From Neisseriaceae bacterium CLB008 (GTDB taxonomy: Bacteria > Pseudomonadota > Gammaproteobacteria > Burkholderiales > Neisseriaceae), in NCBI GenBank assembly GCA_041228285.1, contig CP166133.1, positions 744,001 through 808,000 on the forward strand: 64,000 bases of DNA, read 5' to 3'. Shown piece after piece: positions 53,414 through 61,667 of the stretch (position 1 is the first letter of the stretch; the number at the start of each line of letters is the position of its first letter). The translations under genes were made by a program, and so were the position numbers. The notes below the pieces were generated by a model. It saw only the letters and a program-made list of their open reading frames with translations. It made no database searches and was not told the origin of the DNA.

Positions 53414-53743
53414 CTAGCGCGCCTGGCCCCAGCCGCTGATTAAAACTAATAGGCCGACCAAAACAATGGCAGCGCCGAGCCAATCGCTGTGGCTGAGCTT
53501 AATGCCGTCGACCCAGCGCAGCCACAATAGCGCGGTGAGGACGTAGACGCCGCCATAGGCCGCATAAATACGGCCACTGGCCACGGGGTGGAGGGTTAGA
53601 AGCCAGGCAAATAAGCCCAAGCTTATCGCGGCCGGTATCAGTAGCCACGCGCTGCCGTTTTGTTTGAGCCACAGCCACGGCAGATAGCAGCCGATGATTT
53701 CGGCTAAGGCGGTGATGAAAAATAAGCAGGTGGTTTTTAGCAT
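53414..53743 (-). CDS. YnfA/UPF0060 family membrane protein
   Basis: Small inner-membrane protein of 109 residues with four spans, in the drug/metabolite transporter-like UPF0060 family. It contains [38 protein letters not shown] (family signature) and [20 protein letters not shown]. The physiological substrate is unknown. ATG 53743 starts just inside mobB (seven-base overlap); six earlier in-frame codons are discarded. Confidence 0.92.
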   Translation of the reverse strand: MLKTTCLFFITALAEIIGCYLPWLWLKQNGSAWLLIPAAISLGLFAWLLTLHPVASGRIYAAYGGVYVLTALLWLRWVDGIKLSHSDWLGAAIVLVGLLVLISGWGQAR

Positions 53744-54255
53744 GAGCGTTGGCCTCGCCATTCGGTGATGAAGGTCGCGATCTGCGCGATGTGATTGAGG
53801 TCTAGTTGCGTCACGTTTGGCGGCAGATCAAGGCCGACATCGGTGGCATCGGAGGCCAGGGCGATGACGTGAGGGTCTAATAAATCAGCCAAGGGCTTGC
53901 CTACGGCGGCGCGGTACAGCGCGATTTTAGGTAGGGGCTCGTGCTTAAAGCCTTCGACCAGAATCAGGTCGACGTTGCCGAATTGTTGGGCCAGTTCGGC
54001 TAGGCTGTTCGGCTGGTTCGGGGTTTCCGTCATCAGTGCCCAGCGTTGGTCGCAGGCCACCATGGTTTGGTGGGCGCCGCTGTGGCGCAGCTCATAGCTA
54101 TCTTTGCCCGGGGTGTCGACGTCGACGTTGTGGTGGCTGTGCTTGATTAAGCCTACGCTCAGGCCTTGTTGTCGTAAACAAGGAATCAAGGCCTTGAGTA
54201 AGGTGGTTTTGCCAGTGCCGCTATAGCCGACGATGCCTAAAAGAGGGGGGTGCAT
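53737..54255 (-). CDS. mobB: Molybdopterin-guanine dinucleotide biosynthesis protein B
   Basis: P-loop GTPase that assists MobA in making the bis-MGD form of molybdenum cofactor, 172 residues, cytosolic. Walker A is [14 protein letters not shown] (about 10-23), followed by [20 protein letters not shown] with the HH motif, [11 protein letters not shown], and [15 protein letters not shown] with the Walker-B-like Glu. No mobA or molybdoenzyme gene lies in the window. Overlaps the downstream ynfA-type gene. Confidence 0.95.
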   Translation of the reverse strand: MHPPLLGIVGYSGTGKTTLLKALIPCLRQQGLSVGLIKHSHHNVDVDTPGKDSYELRHSGAHQTMVACDQRWALMTETPNQPNSLAELAQQFGNVDLILVEGFKHEPLPKIALYRAAVGKPLADLLDPHVIALASDATDVGLDLPPNVTQLDLNHIAQIATFITEWRGQRSC

Positions 54256-54331
54256 AAAGAGCCCTTGGGTGAATGTTCTTGTATCAAACTCAATAAGAGA
54301 GGTCGTGAGTCAGCCTATTGTACCCATTCGC

Positions 54332-55210
54332 TTAGGCGTGCGACAAGGCAGGCATAGTCAGCTGTGCGTGGGCAAATGGATTGTCTTTATCGGCCAAAAC
54401 GAAGAGATGGCTATCGTCATCAGCGTGCGGGCGTGCATCAAAATCATGAGTGTCTTTAGGGCTAAAGCCTAGGGCAACCTTATGCTGGGCCTCGGTCGAG
54501 ATGGCAGCCATGATGCGTTTCAGGCTGGTTTTAGGCTGGCCAAATACATCATAGAGTAAATGCTGGTCGTCCTCTTCTACGCAGATGGCCACTACGCCTA
54601 GTTCTGGTAAGTGATATACATGGTCATTTAAGAACTGGCTACAGTAGAACATCAGCAAGCCCCAGTTTTGCAATAGAGGCAGTTCGGCATAGGGATTACC
54701 TGCTAGAAAGTGCTGACGCAATAGGGCCACGTCTTCAGGCAAGTCCATGTGTAAACGTTGGCGTATGCTGTTGAGCGGTGCCACGCGGGCATGGTGTTGA
54801 TACTCCTGGGCTGCAATAAAGCCATAGCGTGGGTAAAAATCCAGCACGCTGCCGTTGGCGTATAAATAGAGGGCGTCACATTCGGGCTGATACCGCCTCA
54901 GCACGCGCTGCATCAGCGCGTCGGCTAAGCCTTGGTGGCGATGGTCAGGGTGGGTCATGACGGTGCCGATTTGGCCATAGCATTTAGCTAGGCCTTGATG
55001 GGTGGTGTGGATGAGGCTGATGGACACATTCGCCACGACCTTGCCTTGATGGAGCAGCACGTGTGGGCGATAGGCGTCTTGCCAATAGCCTTGTTGATGC
55101 CAGGGTTCAAAATCCAGCTCAAAAATGCGTTGACTGAGCTGGCTAAAGCTATGGCGTACCGCTTCATTGTCGCGCACTTGATCGCAATAGGTGTAGTGAG
55201 GGGAAAGCAT
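54332..55210 (-). CDS. GNAT family N-acetyltransferase
   Basis: Acetyl-CoA-dependent acetyltransferase of 292 residues. The acetyl-CoA site is in IGTVMTHPDHRHQGLADALMQRVL (about 80-103, split IGTVMTHPDHRHQG / LADALMQRVL), followed by LYLYANGSVLDFYPRYGF, the GNAT beta5 region. The C-terminal half (from ~150) is an additional domain that I cannot assign. It is 15 bases after a TetR gene on the same strand and presumably controlled by it. Substrate unknown: small molecule, amine or antibiotic are all possible. Confidence 0.85.
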   Translation of the reverse strand: MLSPHYTYCDQVRDNEAVRHSFSQLSQRIFELDFEPWHQQGYWQDAYRPHVLLHQGKVVANVSISLIHTTHQGLAKCYGQIGTVMTHPDHRHQGLADALMQRVLRRYQPECDALYLYANGSVLDFYPRYGFIAAQEYQHHARVAPLNSIRQRLHMDLPEDVALLRQHFLAGNPYAELPLLQNWGLLMFYCSQFLNDHVYHLPELGVVAICVEEDDQHLLYDVFGQPKTSLKRIMAAISTEAQHKVALGFSPKDTHDFDARPHADDDSHLFVLADKDNPFAHAQLTMPALSHA

Positions 55211-55225
55211 GAAGATCCTTTGGGT

Positions 55226-55771
55226 TTAGCGTTTGGCGCCATCGCAGAAATGCGTCCAGACCAGATCGATGGCCTCTTTGAGGGTGACGTTGCCGATGTG
55301 GACCTGCACCCAGGCAATCGACAGATGCGTGTGTAGGCTATTGGTTAACCAGTCTAGCGGCAGCTTGGGGTTGAAATAGTCTTGCGCATAGAGGGTGCTT
55401 AACGTGTCGTAATAAGGGGCTAGGTGGGTTTGGATGCGGGCACTGAAATCCTGTGGTGCCTTATTGTTGGGATAGTAAAATAGAAAATAAACCTTATCGC
55501 CCTGGGCCGTGCAGGCCGCGATCATGGCGCGCAGCCGTGCTTCTGGGTCGGCCATGCTGGGCAGCTGGTCTAAGGCTGTGCGTAAGCTCTGTAAGGCATA
55601 GTGGGCCATGGCGGCAAATAGCGTGTCGCGTCCGTCAAAGTGGCGATGAAACGTGGCTTTGCTAATGTTGGCGGCAGACGCGATTTCATTGAGTGTGGCC
55701 GTTGGATTCATGATGATGAACGGTAGGGCGGCGTCGATGATGAGCCGTTGACGGGGGCTAATGGCGGGCAT
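55226..55771 (-). CDS. TetR family transcriptional regulator (with GNAT gene)
   Basis: Repressor of 181 residues with helix-turn-helix TLNEIASAANISKATFHRHF (residues ~24-43) and a following GRDTLFAAMAHYALQSL. The C-terminal ligand domain is typical in size. It heads a two-gene unit with the GNAT acetyltransferase. A perfect TGAGAC / GTCTCA palindrome 23-40 bases upstream of its start is the likely self-operator. Confidence 0.9.
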   Translation of the reverse strand: MPAISPRQRLIIDAALPFIIMNPTATLNEIASAANISKATFHRHFDGRDTLFAAMAHYALQSLRTALDQLPSMADPEARLRAMIAACTAQGDKVYFLFYYPNNKAPQDFSARIQTHLAPYYDTLSTLYAQDYFNPKLPLDWLTNSLHTHLSIAWVQVHIGNVTLKEAIDLVWTHFCDGAKR

Positions 55772-55793
55772 GGTGAGACTCTTTAGTATTGTT

Positions 55794-55811
55794 TGAGACT
55801 ATTTTGTCTCA
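55794..55811. promoter_or_regulatory. Palindromic operator of the TetR-GNAT unit
   Basis: TGAGAC TATTTT GTCTCA, perfect 6-bp arms, located where the tetR promoter should be; a further GTGAGACTC half-like sequence is at about 55773-55781. Confidence 0.65.
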
Positions 55812-56173
55812 TTTGTACTGAGTGGTCAAGAAGGGCTGTCGGATGCTCAGCTGGCGTGAGCGCACAAAAGAGCCATTAAACGTTAAAAAAGTGCCGAAAA
55901 AGCAAGGTGTTTAGGTGGATTTAATTCTCCTACAGGTGGCTTGAACTTTAGCTTTTTAGCCCCATCATAAGCTTACGGTCTGTGCGGTTTGGGAAAAGGC
56001 TGAGGTAAGTGACAAGGGTTTGTATTTAATCTAATTTTACGTAGCTAAGCATTGTCATTTGTATGGGTCTAAGCTACAGTCGTTATCCATAACCATCGGC
56101 TTGTTTTGGCCGAAAACACGCACAGGTTAAGAACCAATAAACAAGCATAATAAAGAAAGTATGAAGGTAAGCC
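55812..56173. other. Spacer between tetR and the DJ-1-like gene
   Basis: About 360 bases, A/T-rich toward the right, presumably holding the promoter of the DJ-1-like gene. No repeat, hairpin with T run or small gene was recognised. Confidence 0.4.
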
Positions 56174-56902
56174 ATGCACACGCATAAACGTAAGGCCCTT
56201 TTGGTGGTAAGCGCTCATCGCGAGCTTGGGGAGATTGAAAAGGCCACGGGTTTTTGTTATGAAACCTTGGCCATGCAGTATTGGGGACTATTGGATTATG
56301 GCTTTGACGTCGACATTGCGTCGATTAATGGTGGCCGTGCGCCAGCTAATCCAGCCTATTTAGATGATGTGGCGCAGCGCAGTAAGTCGCTGCGTCGATT
56401 TTTAACCCATGGCGCGAGCGTGGCGAAAATTGAGCACAGCTTGGCCATCAGCGACATCAATGTGGCGGACTACACCATGGTCGTGTTGATCGGTGGCTAT
56501 GGCGCGCTGTGGGATTTTCCGACCTCGACGCATTTGGCCTATGCCGTGAGTCAATGTTTTGATGAAGGCATTTTACTGGGGGCGGTGGGAGAAGGCGTAG
56601 CGGGTTTAACCTATGCACGCCACACGATGTTGGGCTGTGAAGCACCGGATGTGCCGGTGGTGGATGGCCGTCAAATGACCTGTTTTAGCGATGCAGAGCT
56701 TGAGGCGGCTGGGCTATTAACTTTAGCGCCCTTCTCCTTGCAGCAAAAACTGGCAGCGCAAGGGGCGAAGCTGAGTTTTAATCAAGCGCATGAGCCTTGC
56801 GTGCGCCGTGACGGTGATTTGGTAACGGGCCAAAACAGTGCATCAGCGGACCTGGTGGTGCAGGCGCTGTTGCAGCGCCATCGCGAACGATTTAAAGAAT
56901 AA
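56174..56902 (+). CDS. DJ-1/PfpI superfamily protein lacking the catalytic cysteine
   Basis: Class I glutamine amidotransferase-like fold, 242 residues, paralogue of the gene at 59408. Shared features: KALLVVSAH, Glu30 in TGFCYET, DVDIASINGG, and GGYGALWDFP. At the nucleophile elbow it reads GAVGEGVAGL, with Gly139 where the paralogue has Cys138, and Glu140 where the paralogue has His. The usual GGHGAMWDFP His is Tyr109. These changes were checked in the DNA. It should therefore lack Hsp31-type glyoxalase or deglycase chemistry and may be a binding or regulatory partner. Reading frame is intact and has AAGG upstream; a terminator follows. Confidence 0.85.
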   Translation: MHTHKRKALLVVSAHRELGEIEKATGFCYETLAMQYWGLLDYGFDVDIASINGGRAPANPAYLDDVAQRSKSLRRFLTHGASVAKIEHSLAISDINVADYTMVVLIGGYGALWDFPTSTHLAYAVSQCFDEGILLGAVGEGVAGLTYARHTMLGCEAPDVPVVDGRQMTCFSDAELEAAGLLTLAPFSLQQKLAAQGAKLSFNQAHEPCVRRDGDLVTGQNSASADLVVQALLQRHRERFKE

Positions 56903-56923
56903 AGCAGTAGGCGTATGATGAAG

Positions 56924-56948
56924 AGCAAGCCCTATCGGCTTGCTTTTT
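56924..56948 (+). terminator. Terminator after the DJ-1-like gene
   Basis: AGCAAGCC / GGCTTGCT, loop of five, then T run; 28 bases before the next start codon. Confidence 0.85.
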
Positions 56949-56976
56949 ATGTTTATATTCAATCGAGAAAGTCACC

Positions 56977-57630
56977 ATGAGTGCATTGGCATCAGCCTTT
57001 ATTGGCCTATTGTTGACGGCAGGGCTGTTGATTGCCATCCCTGGCCCCAGCGTATTGTACATCGTTGGCCAAGCTTTGGCGTTTGGTCGTCGCAGCGCCC
57101 TGTATGGCGTTTTAGGTAATACCGTTGGCAGCGCCAGTACTGGGCTGTTGGTGGTGTTGGGCCTAGGGTATGTGTTTACGCTGGTGCCGTGGTTACAGAC
57201 GGTGACGGTCATCGTGGGCGCGCTGGTGTTGCTGTGGATCGGTGGCCAATACATGCATCAGGCCTGGCGACCAGGCGCTATTTCGGCGGCCGTGGTAGAG
57301 GCCAACCCTGGTCACTCTTTTCGCATGGGGTTAGTCGTCGGCGCCAGCAACCCAAAGGTCTTGATTATGTTCGGCACCATTGTGCCCAGCTTTATGCCCC
57401 GCACAGACAGCGTGGGCCTATCGGCACAAACGTTGATTTTATTACTGGCTTTGGTGCCGATTGTGACGGGCCTCGTGGTGGATACCGCTTGGGCCATGCT
57501 GGCCGTGGCGGGTAGACGCTTTATGCAGGGCGCTGAATCACGCCTGCGTTTGATGCACTGCCTAGGCGGCTTGCTGATGTTGATGATGGCGCTGTGGCTT
57601 TTGGTTGATGTGGCTATAGGTATTGTTTAA
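56977..57630 (+). CDS. LysE/RhtB family amino acid exporter
   Basis: Inner-membrane efflux protein of 217 residues with about six spans. The LysE hallmark AGLLIAIPGPSVLYIVGQAL is at residues ~15-34, followed by ALYGVLGNTVGSASTGLLVV and ASNPKVLIMFGTIVPSF. Its 3' end overlaps the convergent lysR gene by 17 bases, so there is no terminator between them. Substrate unknown. A second, only distantly similar LysE gene is at 40088-40705. Confidence 0.9.
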   Translation: MSALASAFIGLLLTAGLLIAIPGPSVLYIVGQALAFGRRSALYGVLGNTVGSASTGLLVVLGLGYVFTLVPWLQTVTVIVGALVLLWIGGQYMHQAWRPGAISAAVVEANPGHSFRMGLVVGASNPKVLIMFGTIVPSFMPRTDSVGLSAQTLILLLALVPIVTGLVVDTAWAMLAVAGRRFMQGAESRLRLMHCLGGLLMLMMALWLLVDVAIGIV

Positions 57631-58507
57631 CCGGTTCTTGGATGAAGTTTAAAAATGCGCTGATGCGGGCCGACAACTGCGTGTTGCGATAATACACGGC
57701 ATGCACCGGCAGGCTGTGCGGCAGCCTTTGATCGGCGAACAGCTCGACCAGCTGCCCTTGAGCCAGTGCGGTTTGGGTGGTGAAGTCGGTGAGGCTGAGA
57801 ATCCCTTGGGCGGCCAAACCTAGGGCCAATAGGGTTTCGCCAGAGGAGGCTTGGATGCCTGGCTCTACCTGTAGGGGATGGCCAGGCTCGTCCATCAGTG
57901 GCCACACGTTCAAATGGTGTAGCTTGCTGAAGCCTAAAAGCGTGTGCTGTTTCAGTTCAGCCACGGTGGTCGGCGTGCCGTATTGGGCTAAATAGTCGGG
58001 GCTGGCTAAAATGCGCATCTTGCTGTGGCCCAGCAGTCGGGCGTGCAGGGTAGAGTCTTCTAAATGGCCGACGCGAATGGCGATGTCGGTGTGCTGGGCC
58101 AGCAGGTCAATGTAAAAGTCATTGGTGTCTAGGGCGAGGCTGATGTGTGGGTAGGCTTGGCGAAAGCCGCCGACTAAGGGCACGATGACTTGACGAATAA
58201 ATGAGGGCGCGCCGTTGACGCGCAAGAGGCCACTGGGCAGCTGGCGTCGAATGGCCATCTGCTCTTCTAAAGCATTGACCGACTGTAAAATAGCGCGACA
58301 GGCGTTTAAGACATAGCGCCCTTCGTCGGTTAAGTTTAGGCGCCGCGTGGTGCGGTTTAGGAGTGGCGTGTCCAGCTTTTGTTCTAGGCGCGTCAGTGCC
58401 CGGCTGACGCCGGAAACGGTTTGCTCTAGTTGGGCCGCAGCGGCGGTGATGCTGCCGCAATCCACAACGGTTTTAAAAACCAAATATTCTTCTAAGGTGG
58501 TGTTCAT
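57614..58507 (-). CDS. LysR family transcriptional regulator
   Basis: Regulator of 297 residues, divergent from mdaB. The winged helix shows EYLVFKTVVDCGSITAAAAQLEQTVSGVSRALTRLEQKL in residues ~6-45 (TAAAAQLEQTVSGVSRAL is the recognition part) and RTTRRLNLTDEGR. The C-terminal domain is substrate-binding-protein-like, starting near GLLRVNGAPSF. It belongs to the LysR branch often found beside oxidoreductase genes. ATG 58507 begins MNTTLEEY; eight earlier codons are discarded. The spacer to mdaB holds ATCAATA motifs that also occur upstream of aldB. Confidence 0.92.
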   Translation of the reverse strand: MNTTLEEYLVFKTVVDCGSITAAAAQLEQTVSGVSRALTRLEQKLDTPLLNRTTRRLNLTDEGRYVLNACRAILQSVNALEEQMAIRRQLPSGLLRVNGAPSFIRQVIVPLVGGFRQAYPHISLALDTNDFYIDLLAQHTDIAIRVGHLEDSTLHARLLGHSKMRILASPDYLAQYGTPTTVAELKQHTLLGFSKLHHLNVWPLMDEPGHPLQVEPGIQASSGETLLALGLAAQGILSLTDFTTQTALAQGQLVELFADQRLPHSLPVHAVYYRNTQLSARISAFLNFIQEPVKQYL

Positions 58508-58526
58508 GTGGGCCTGCCTGAATGCA

Positions 58527-58575
58527 ATCAATATGGATGATTTTGGCTTATTGTTGATTTTTTATCAATAGTATT
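58527..58575. promoter_or_regulatory. ATCAATA operator motifs between lysR and mdaB
   Basis: ATCAATA at 58527-58533 and 58564-58570. TTGAT/ATCAA arms around five T (58554-58568) form a T-N11-A LysR-type box (TGATTTTTTATCA, 58555-58567). TTATCAATAGTATT (58562-58575) equals 14 bases of the palindrome upstream of aldB. Regulation of mdaB and aldB by this LysR protein is inferred. Confidence 0.55.
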
Positions 58576-58654
58576 TTGTTATTTTGACTATTTTTGCAAT
58601 AAATCTGTCTGGGTATACTGAGCCTTTATTTTATGAATGATCCAAGGGTGAGAG

Positions 58655-59233
58655 ATGAAGATTCTACTGATTAATGGTGCTCAAAGTTTATTTGGTGAAG
58701 GCGGGACGCTTAATAACAGGCTGCATCAGGTGGCGGTGACGCATTTACGTGAGGCAGGTCATGAGGTGCAAGAAACCCATATTGAGCAGGGTTATGACAT
58801 GGCCCAAGAGGTGGATAAGATCCTTTGGGCTGAGGCCATTGTGTTTCAAATGGCCGGTTGGTGGATGGGGCTGCCGTGGAAGGTTAAGCAATATATCGAT
58901 GAGGTCTACAGCATCGGCCACGGCCAGATTTACGCCAGCGATGGGCGCTCACATCTTGACCCCAACATTAATTATGGCACTGGGGGCCTTTTGCAGGGGC
59001 GCCGCTACATGATTTCAACCACGTGGAATGCGCCCTTACACGCATTTAACGCGCCCGATGAGTTTTTTGAAGGGCGCGGTGTTGATGAGGTGTATTTTGC
59101 CTTTCATAAGGCACAGCAGTTTGTGGGCCTACAGGCCTTGCCCACATTTATGCTGAACGACGTGGTTAAAAACACACAGTCTGAGGATTTCTCGACGGCC
59201 TATCGGCAGCATTTAAGCCGCGTTTTTGCTTAA
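58655..59233 (+). CDS. mdaB: NADPH:quinone reductase MdaB
   Basis: Flavodoxin-fold FAD enzyme reducing quinones by two electrons, avoiding semiquinone radicals; 192 residues, cytosolic. It contains LLINGAQSLFGEGGTLN (about 4-20), ADAIVFQMAGWWMGLPW-type EAIVFQMAGWWMGLPWKVK, DEVYSIGHGQIYASDGRSH and the MdaB/modulator signature YMISTTWNAPLHAFNAPDEF (about 117-136). Divergent from lysR, followed by a perfect terminator. The linkage with LysR suggests induction by quinones or electrophiles. Confidence 0.94.
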   Translation: MKILLINGAQSLFGEGGTLNNRLHQVAVTHLREAGHEVQETHIEQGYDMAQEVDKILWAEAIVFQMAGWWMGLPWKVKQYIDEVYSIGHGQIYASDGRSHLDPNINYGTGGLLQGRRYMISTTWNAPLHAFNAPDEFFEGRGVDEVYFAFHKAQQFVGLQALPTFMLNDVVKNTQSEDFSTAYRQHLSRVFA

Positions 59234-59250
59234 GCAATACGTGGAGTTGA

Positions 59251-59283
59251 ACCCTAAACACCTATGGTGTTTAGGGTTTTTTT
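59251..59283 (+). terminator. Terminator after mdaB
   Basis: ACCCTAAACACC / GGTGTTTAGGGT with three-base loop and T run; perfect 12-bp stem. Confidence 0.93.
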
Positions 59284-59407
59284 ATGGCGAGTTTAAGCGT
59301 GCGTTGTTTGATGACCTAGGCATTTTCTTGTAAAAATGAATAGGCAAATATTTATTTTAATGGCATTATGCTTTATGCATTAACATCCTTTTTGATTGGA
59401 GGCCAAT

Positions 59408-60115
59408 ATGGCGATACAGGCAAAAAAAGCGTTGCTAGTGGTGACGTCACACTCAGCGCTCGGAGACACTGGGCGCACCACAGGGGTTTATTATGAAGAG
59501 CTAGCCATACCGTATTGGGCTCTGATGGATGCGGGACTGTCGGTAGACATTGCGTCGATTCAAGGGGGAGTGGTGCCGATTGATCCGAACAGTTTACCGC
59601 AAGAGGGCCGCCATGAAGCGGTACAGCGATTTTTAGACGACGAGGCCAGCGTCAGCCAGATTCAGCAAACCTTGGTGTTGGATGAGGTGGACATGAATGA
59701 ATACCGACTGGTGTTTCTACCCGGCGGTCATGGTGCGATGTGGGATTTTCCCGACTCAATGGAGCTGGCCAATCTGATCAGCGAGGCGGCGGCGCGGCAT
59801 TGGGTCATCGGTGCGGTTTGCCATGGCGTGGCCGGGCTATTGAGCGCCATTTGCCTAGACGGTCGACCGCTTTTAGAAGGGCGTCGGGTGAGTGCGTTTA
59901 CCAATGAGGAGGAAGTGGGTATTGGCCTACAGGATGTGGTGCCCTTTTTATTAGAAAGCCAAATTCGTACGCTTGGTGGGCTGTTTGAGCAAGGCCAGAA
60001 TTTTGGTGCTTATGCGGTACGTGATCAATTATTGGTCACGGGGCAAAATCCGGCTTCATCTGCTTTAGTGGCAGAAGCCTTACTGGAGGCTTTAAAAGCG
60101 CAAGAAGCCGAGTAG
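59408..60115 (+). CDS. DJ-1/PfpI family protein (Hsp31-type glyoxalase III/deglycase-like)
   Basis: Class I glutamine amidotransferase-like protein of 235 residues with an intact active site: Glu30 in TGVYYEE, His108 in PGGHGAMWDFP and nucleophile Cys138 in GAVCHGVAGL. This set is that of Hsp31/glyoxalase-III-like enzymes, which convert methylglyoxal-type dicarbonyls without glutathione. ATG 59408 lies five bases after GGAGG; an in-frame TTG upstream overlaps that site and is rejected. It is paralogous to the gene at 56174, whose Cys is missing. It lies next to mdaB, consistent with defence against reactive carbonyls and quinones. Confidence 0.87.
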   Translation: MAIQAKKALLVVTSHSALGDTGRTTGVYYEELAIPYWALMDAGLSVDIASIQGGVVPIDPNSLPQEGRHEAVQRFLDDEASVSQIQQTLVLDEVDMNEYRLVFLPGGHGAMWDFPDSMELANLISEAAARHWVIGAVCHGVAGLLSAICLDGRPLLEGRRVSAFTNEEEVGIGLQDVVPFLLESQIRTLGGLFEQGQNFGAYAVRDQLLVTGQNPASSALVAEALLEALKAQEAE

Positions 60116-60130
60116 GCGTTTGAGGGTTTG

Positions 60131-60161
60131 AGCCAGCCGCTGCTAAGGGGCTGGTTTTTTT
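60131..60161 (+). terminator. Terminator after the DJ-1/PfpI gene
   Basis: CCAGCC / GGGCTGG-type stem followed by seven T. Confidence 0.75.
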
Positions 60162-60262
60162 GTCTCTGGCATCGGGTGGCGAGCATAAAGCACGACGTGC
60201 TGATCGACCGATGGGCCGATTTCTTGTTATCATCCCAGTGGCTTGTACTTTAAAGGATTGTG

Positions 60263-60343
60263 ATGGCGCGCTTATTGACTGTGCTACACGCCATTATTGC
60301 GTTAATCGCCATTATTGGCTGTTATTTGTATTTTAATAAATAA
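60263..60343 (+). CDS. 26-residue single-span membrane peptide (putative)
   Basis: Small open frame encoding MARLLTVLHAIIALIAII then GCYLYFNK. AAAGGA lies five bases before the ATG. The peptide has one hydrophobic helix (about residues 4-23), one Arg at the N-side and Lys at the C-terminus, which would fit insertion in the inner membrane. It ends 46 bases before mtr, so cotranscription is possible. It has no Trp, so it is not a tryptophan-attenuation leader. Coding status rests on the ribosome site and composition only. Confidence 0.5.
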   Translation: MARLLTVLHAIIALIAIIGCYLYFNK

Positions 60344-60389
60344 TGCATTCAGGCTGTGAATGCATTGTGAGCTAGATTCAGGAAAATTC

Positions 60390-61667
60390 ATGAGTGAATC
60401 CACCGTGGGCGTTAGCCCCAAAATGCCGTCGCTATTGGGCGGCGCAATGATTATTGCCGGTACCGCCGTTGGGGCCGGCATGTTCGCGAACCCGACGGCC
60501 ACTTCAGGCGTCTGGTTTATCGGCTCTATGGTGGTGTTGCTGTATACCTGGTTTTGTATGTATGCCTCAGGCTTGATGATTTTAGAGGCCAATTTACACT
60601 ATCCTTTAGGCGCCAGTTTTGACACCATTGTAAAAGACTTATTGGGTCAAAAGTGGAACGTCATCACCGGTGTGGCGGTGGCCTTTGTTTTGTATATTTT
60701 GACCTATGCCTATATTTTTGTTGGCGGTGGTCTGACTCAAGATTCACTCCAGGCCATCGGTACCGCTCTGGGCGGTGGGGCATTGGGCCTTAGTCGTGAA
60801 GTGGGCTCGGTGGCCTTTACCTTGGTGGTGGCGTTTTGCGTGTGGCTGTCAACGCGTGTGGTGGACCGCTTCTCGACTATTTTAATCGGCGGCATGGTGA
60901 TTACGTTTTTCCTTTCTGTGGGGGGGATGTTGGGTACGGCCAGCAGTGACGTGTTGTTGAATAAGATCGCGCCAGAAGGACAGCAGTATTGGATTTATGT
61001 GTGGGGTGCCTTACCGGTGTGCTTGGCCTCATTTGGCTACCACGGCAACGTGCCTAGCTTGGTGAGTTATTATCAAAAAGATGGCAAGCAAGTCGCACGC
61101 AGTTTATTGTTAGGTACGTTAATCGCGCTGGTGATTTATATTCTGTGGCAGTTCGCCGTGCACGGTAATTTACCCCGCTCAGAGTTTGCTCCCGTGATTG
61201 CTGCGGGCGGTGACGTCAGCGCTTTATTGACGGCGCTATCGGCCTACATCAGCACCGATGGCCTAGGTTTGACCCTGAATTATTTTGCTTATATGGCGAT
61301 TGCCAGCTCGTTTTTGGGCGTGACCTTAGGCTTGTTCGACTATTTAGCCGATCTGTGTAAATTCAGCAATAGCCGTAGCGGCCGATTGAAGACGGCATTA
61401 TTGACGTTCTTACCGCCTTTGGTGGCCTGCTTGCTGTTCCCGACGGGTTTTGTGAAAGTCATTGGCTATGTTGGCCTAGGCGCCACCGTGTGGACGGGGA
61501 TTGTGCCGGCGCTGTTGGTGCGCGCTAGCCGTAAGCGTTTCCCCACCGCTAGTTTTAGGGCATTTGGTGGGCGCTTTATGATTGGCTTTGTGTTTTTATT
61601 TGCCATCATCAATATTTTGGCTCAGGTGTTGAGTCAATTGGGGGTGTTACCCACGTTTACCGGCTAG
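60390..61667 (+). CDS. mtr: Tryptophan-specific permease Mtr (HAAAP family)
   Basis: Inner-membrane proton symporter for aromatic amino acids, 425 residues and 11 spans. It begins with LLGGAMIIAGTAVGAGMFANP (as LLGGAMIIAGTAVGAGMF; about 13-30), then SGLMILEANLHYPLGASFDT, NVITGVAVAFVLYILTYAYI, CLASFGYHGNVPSLVSYY (about 217-234), and SSFLGVTLGLFDYLADL and RLKTALLTFLPP near 312-350. These resemble E. coli Mtr more than TyrP or TnaB, as recalled. ATG 60390 follows AGGA. No TrpR operator was recognised. Confidence 0.9.
   Translation: MSESTVGVSPKMPSLLGGAMIIAGTAVGAGMFANPTATSGVWFIGSMVVLLYTWFCMYASGLMILEANLHYPLGASFDTIVKDLLGQKWNVITGVAVAFVLYILTYAYIFVGGGLTQDSLQAIGTALGGGALGLSREVGSVAFTLVVAFCVWLSTRVVDRFSTILIGGMVITFFLSVGGMLGTASSDVLLNKIAPEGQQYWIYVWGALPVCLASFGYHGNVPSLVSYYQKDGKQVARSLLLGTLIALVIYILWQFAVHGNLPRSEFAPVIAAGGDVSALLTALSAYISTDGLGLTLNYFAYMAIASSFLGVTLGLFDYLADLCKFSNSRSGRLKTALLTFLPPLVACLLFPTGFVKVIGYVGLGATVWTGIVPALLVRASRKRFPTASFRAFGGRFMIGFVFLFAIINILAQVLSQLGVLPTFTG

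Noticed and set aside
60263-60343. Tryptophan-attenuation leader peptide before mtr
   Set aside because: The peptide contains no Trp codon and no terminator/antiterminator pair lies between it and mtr.
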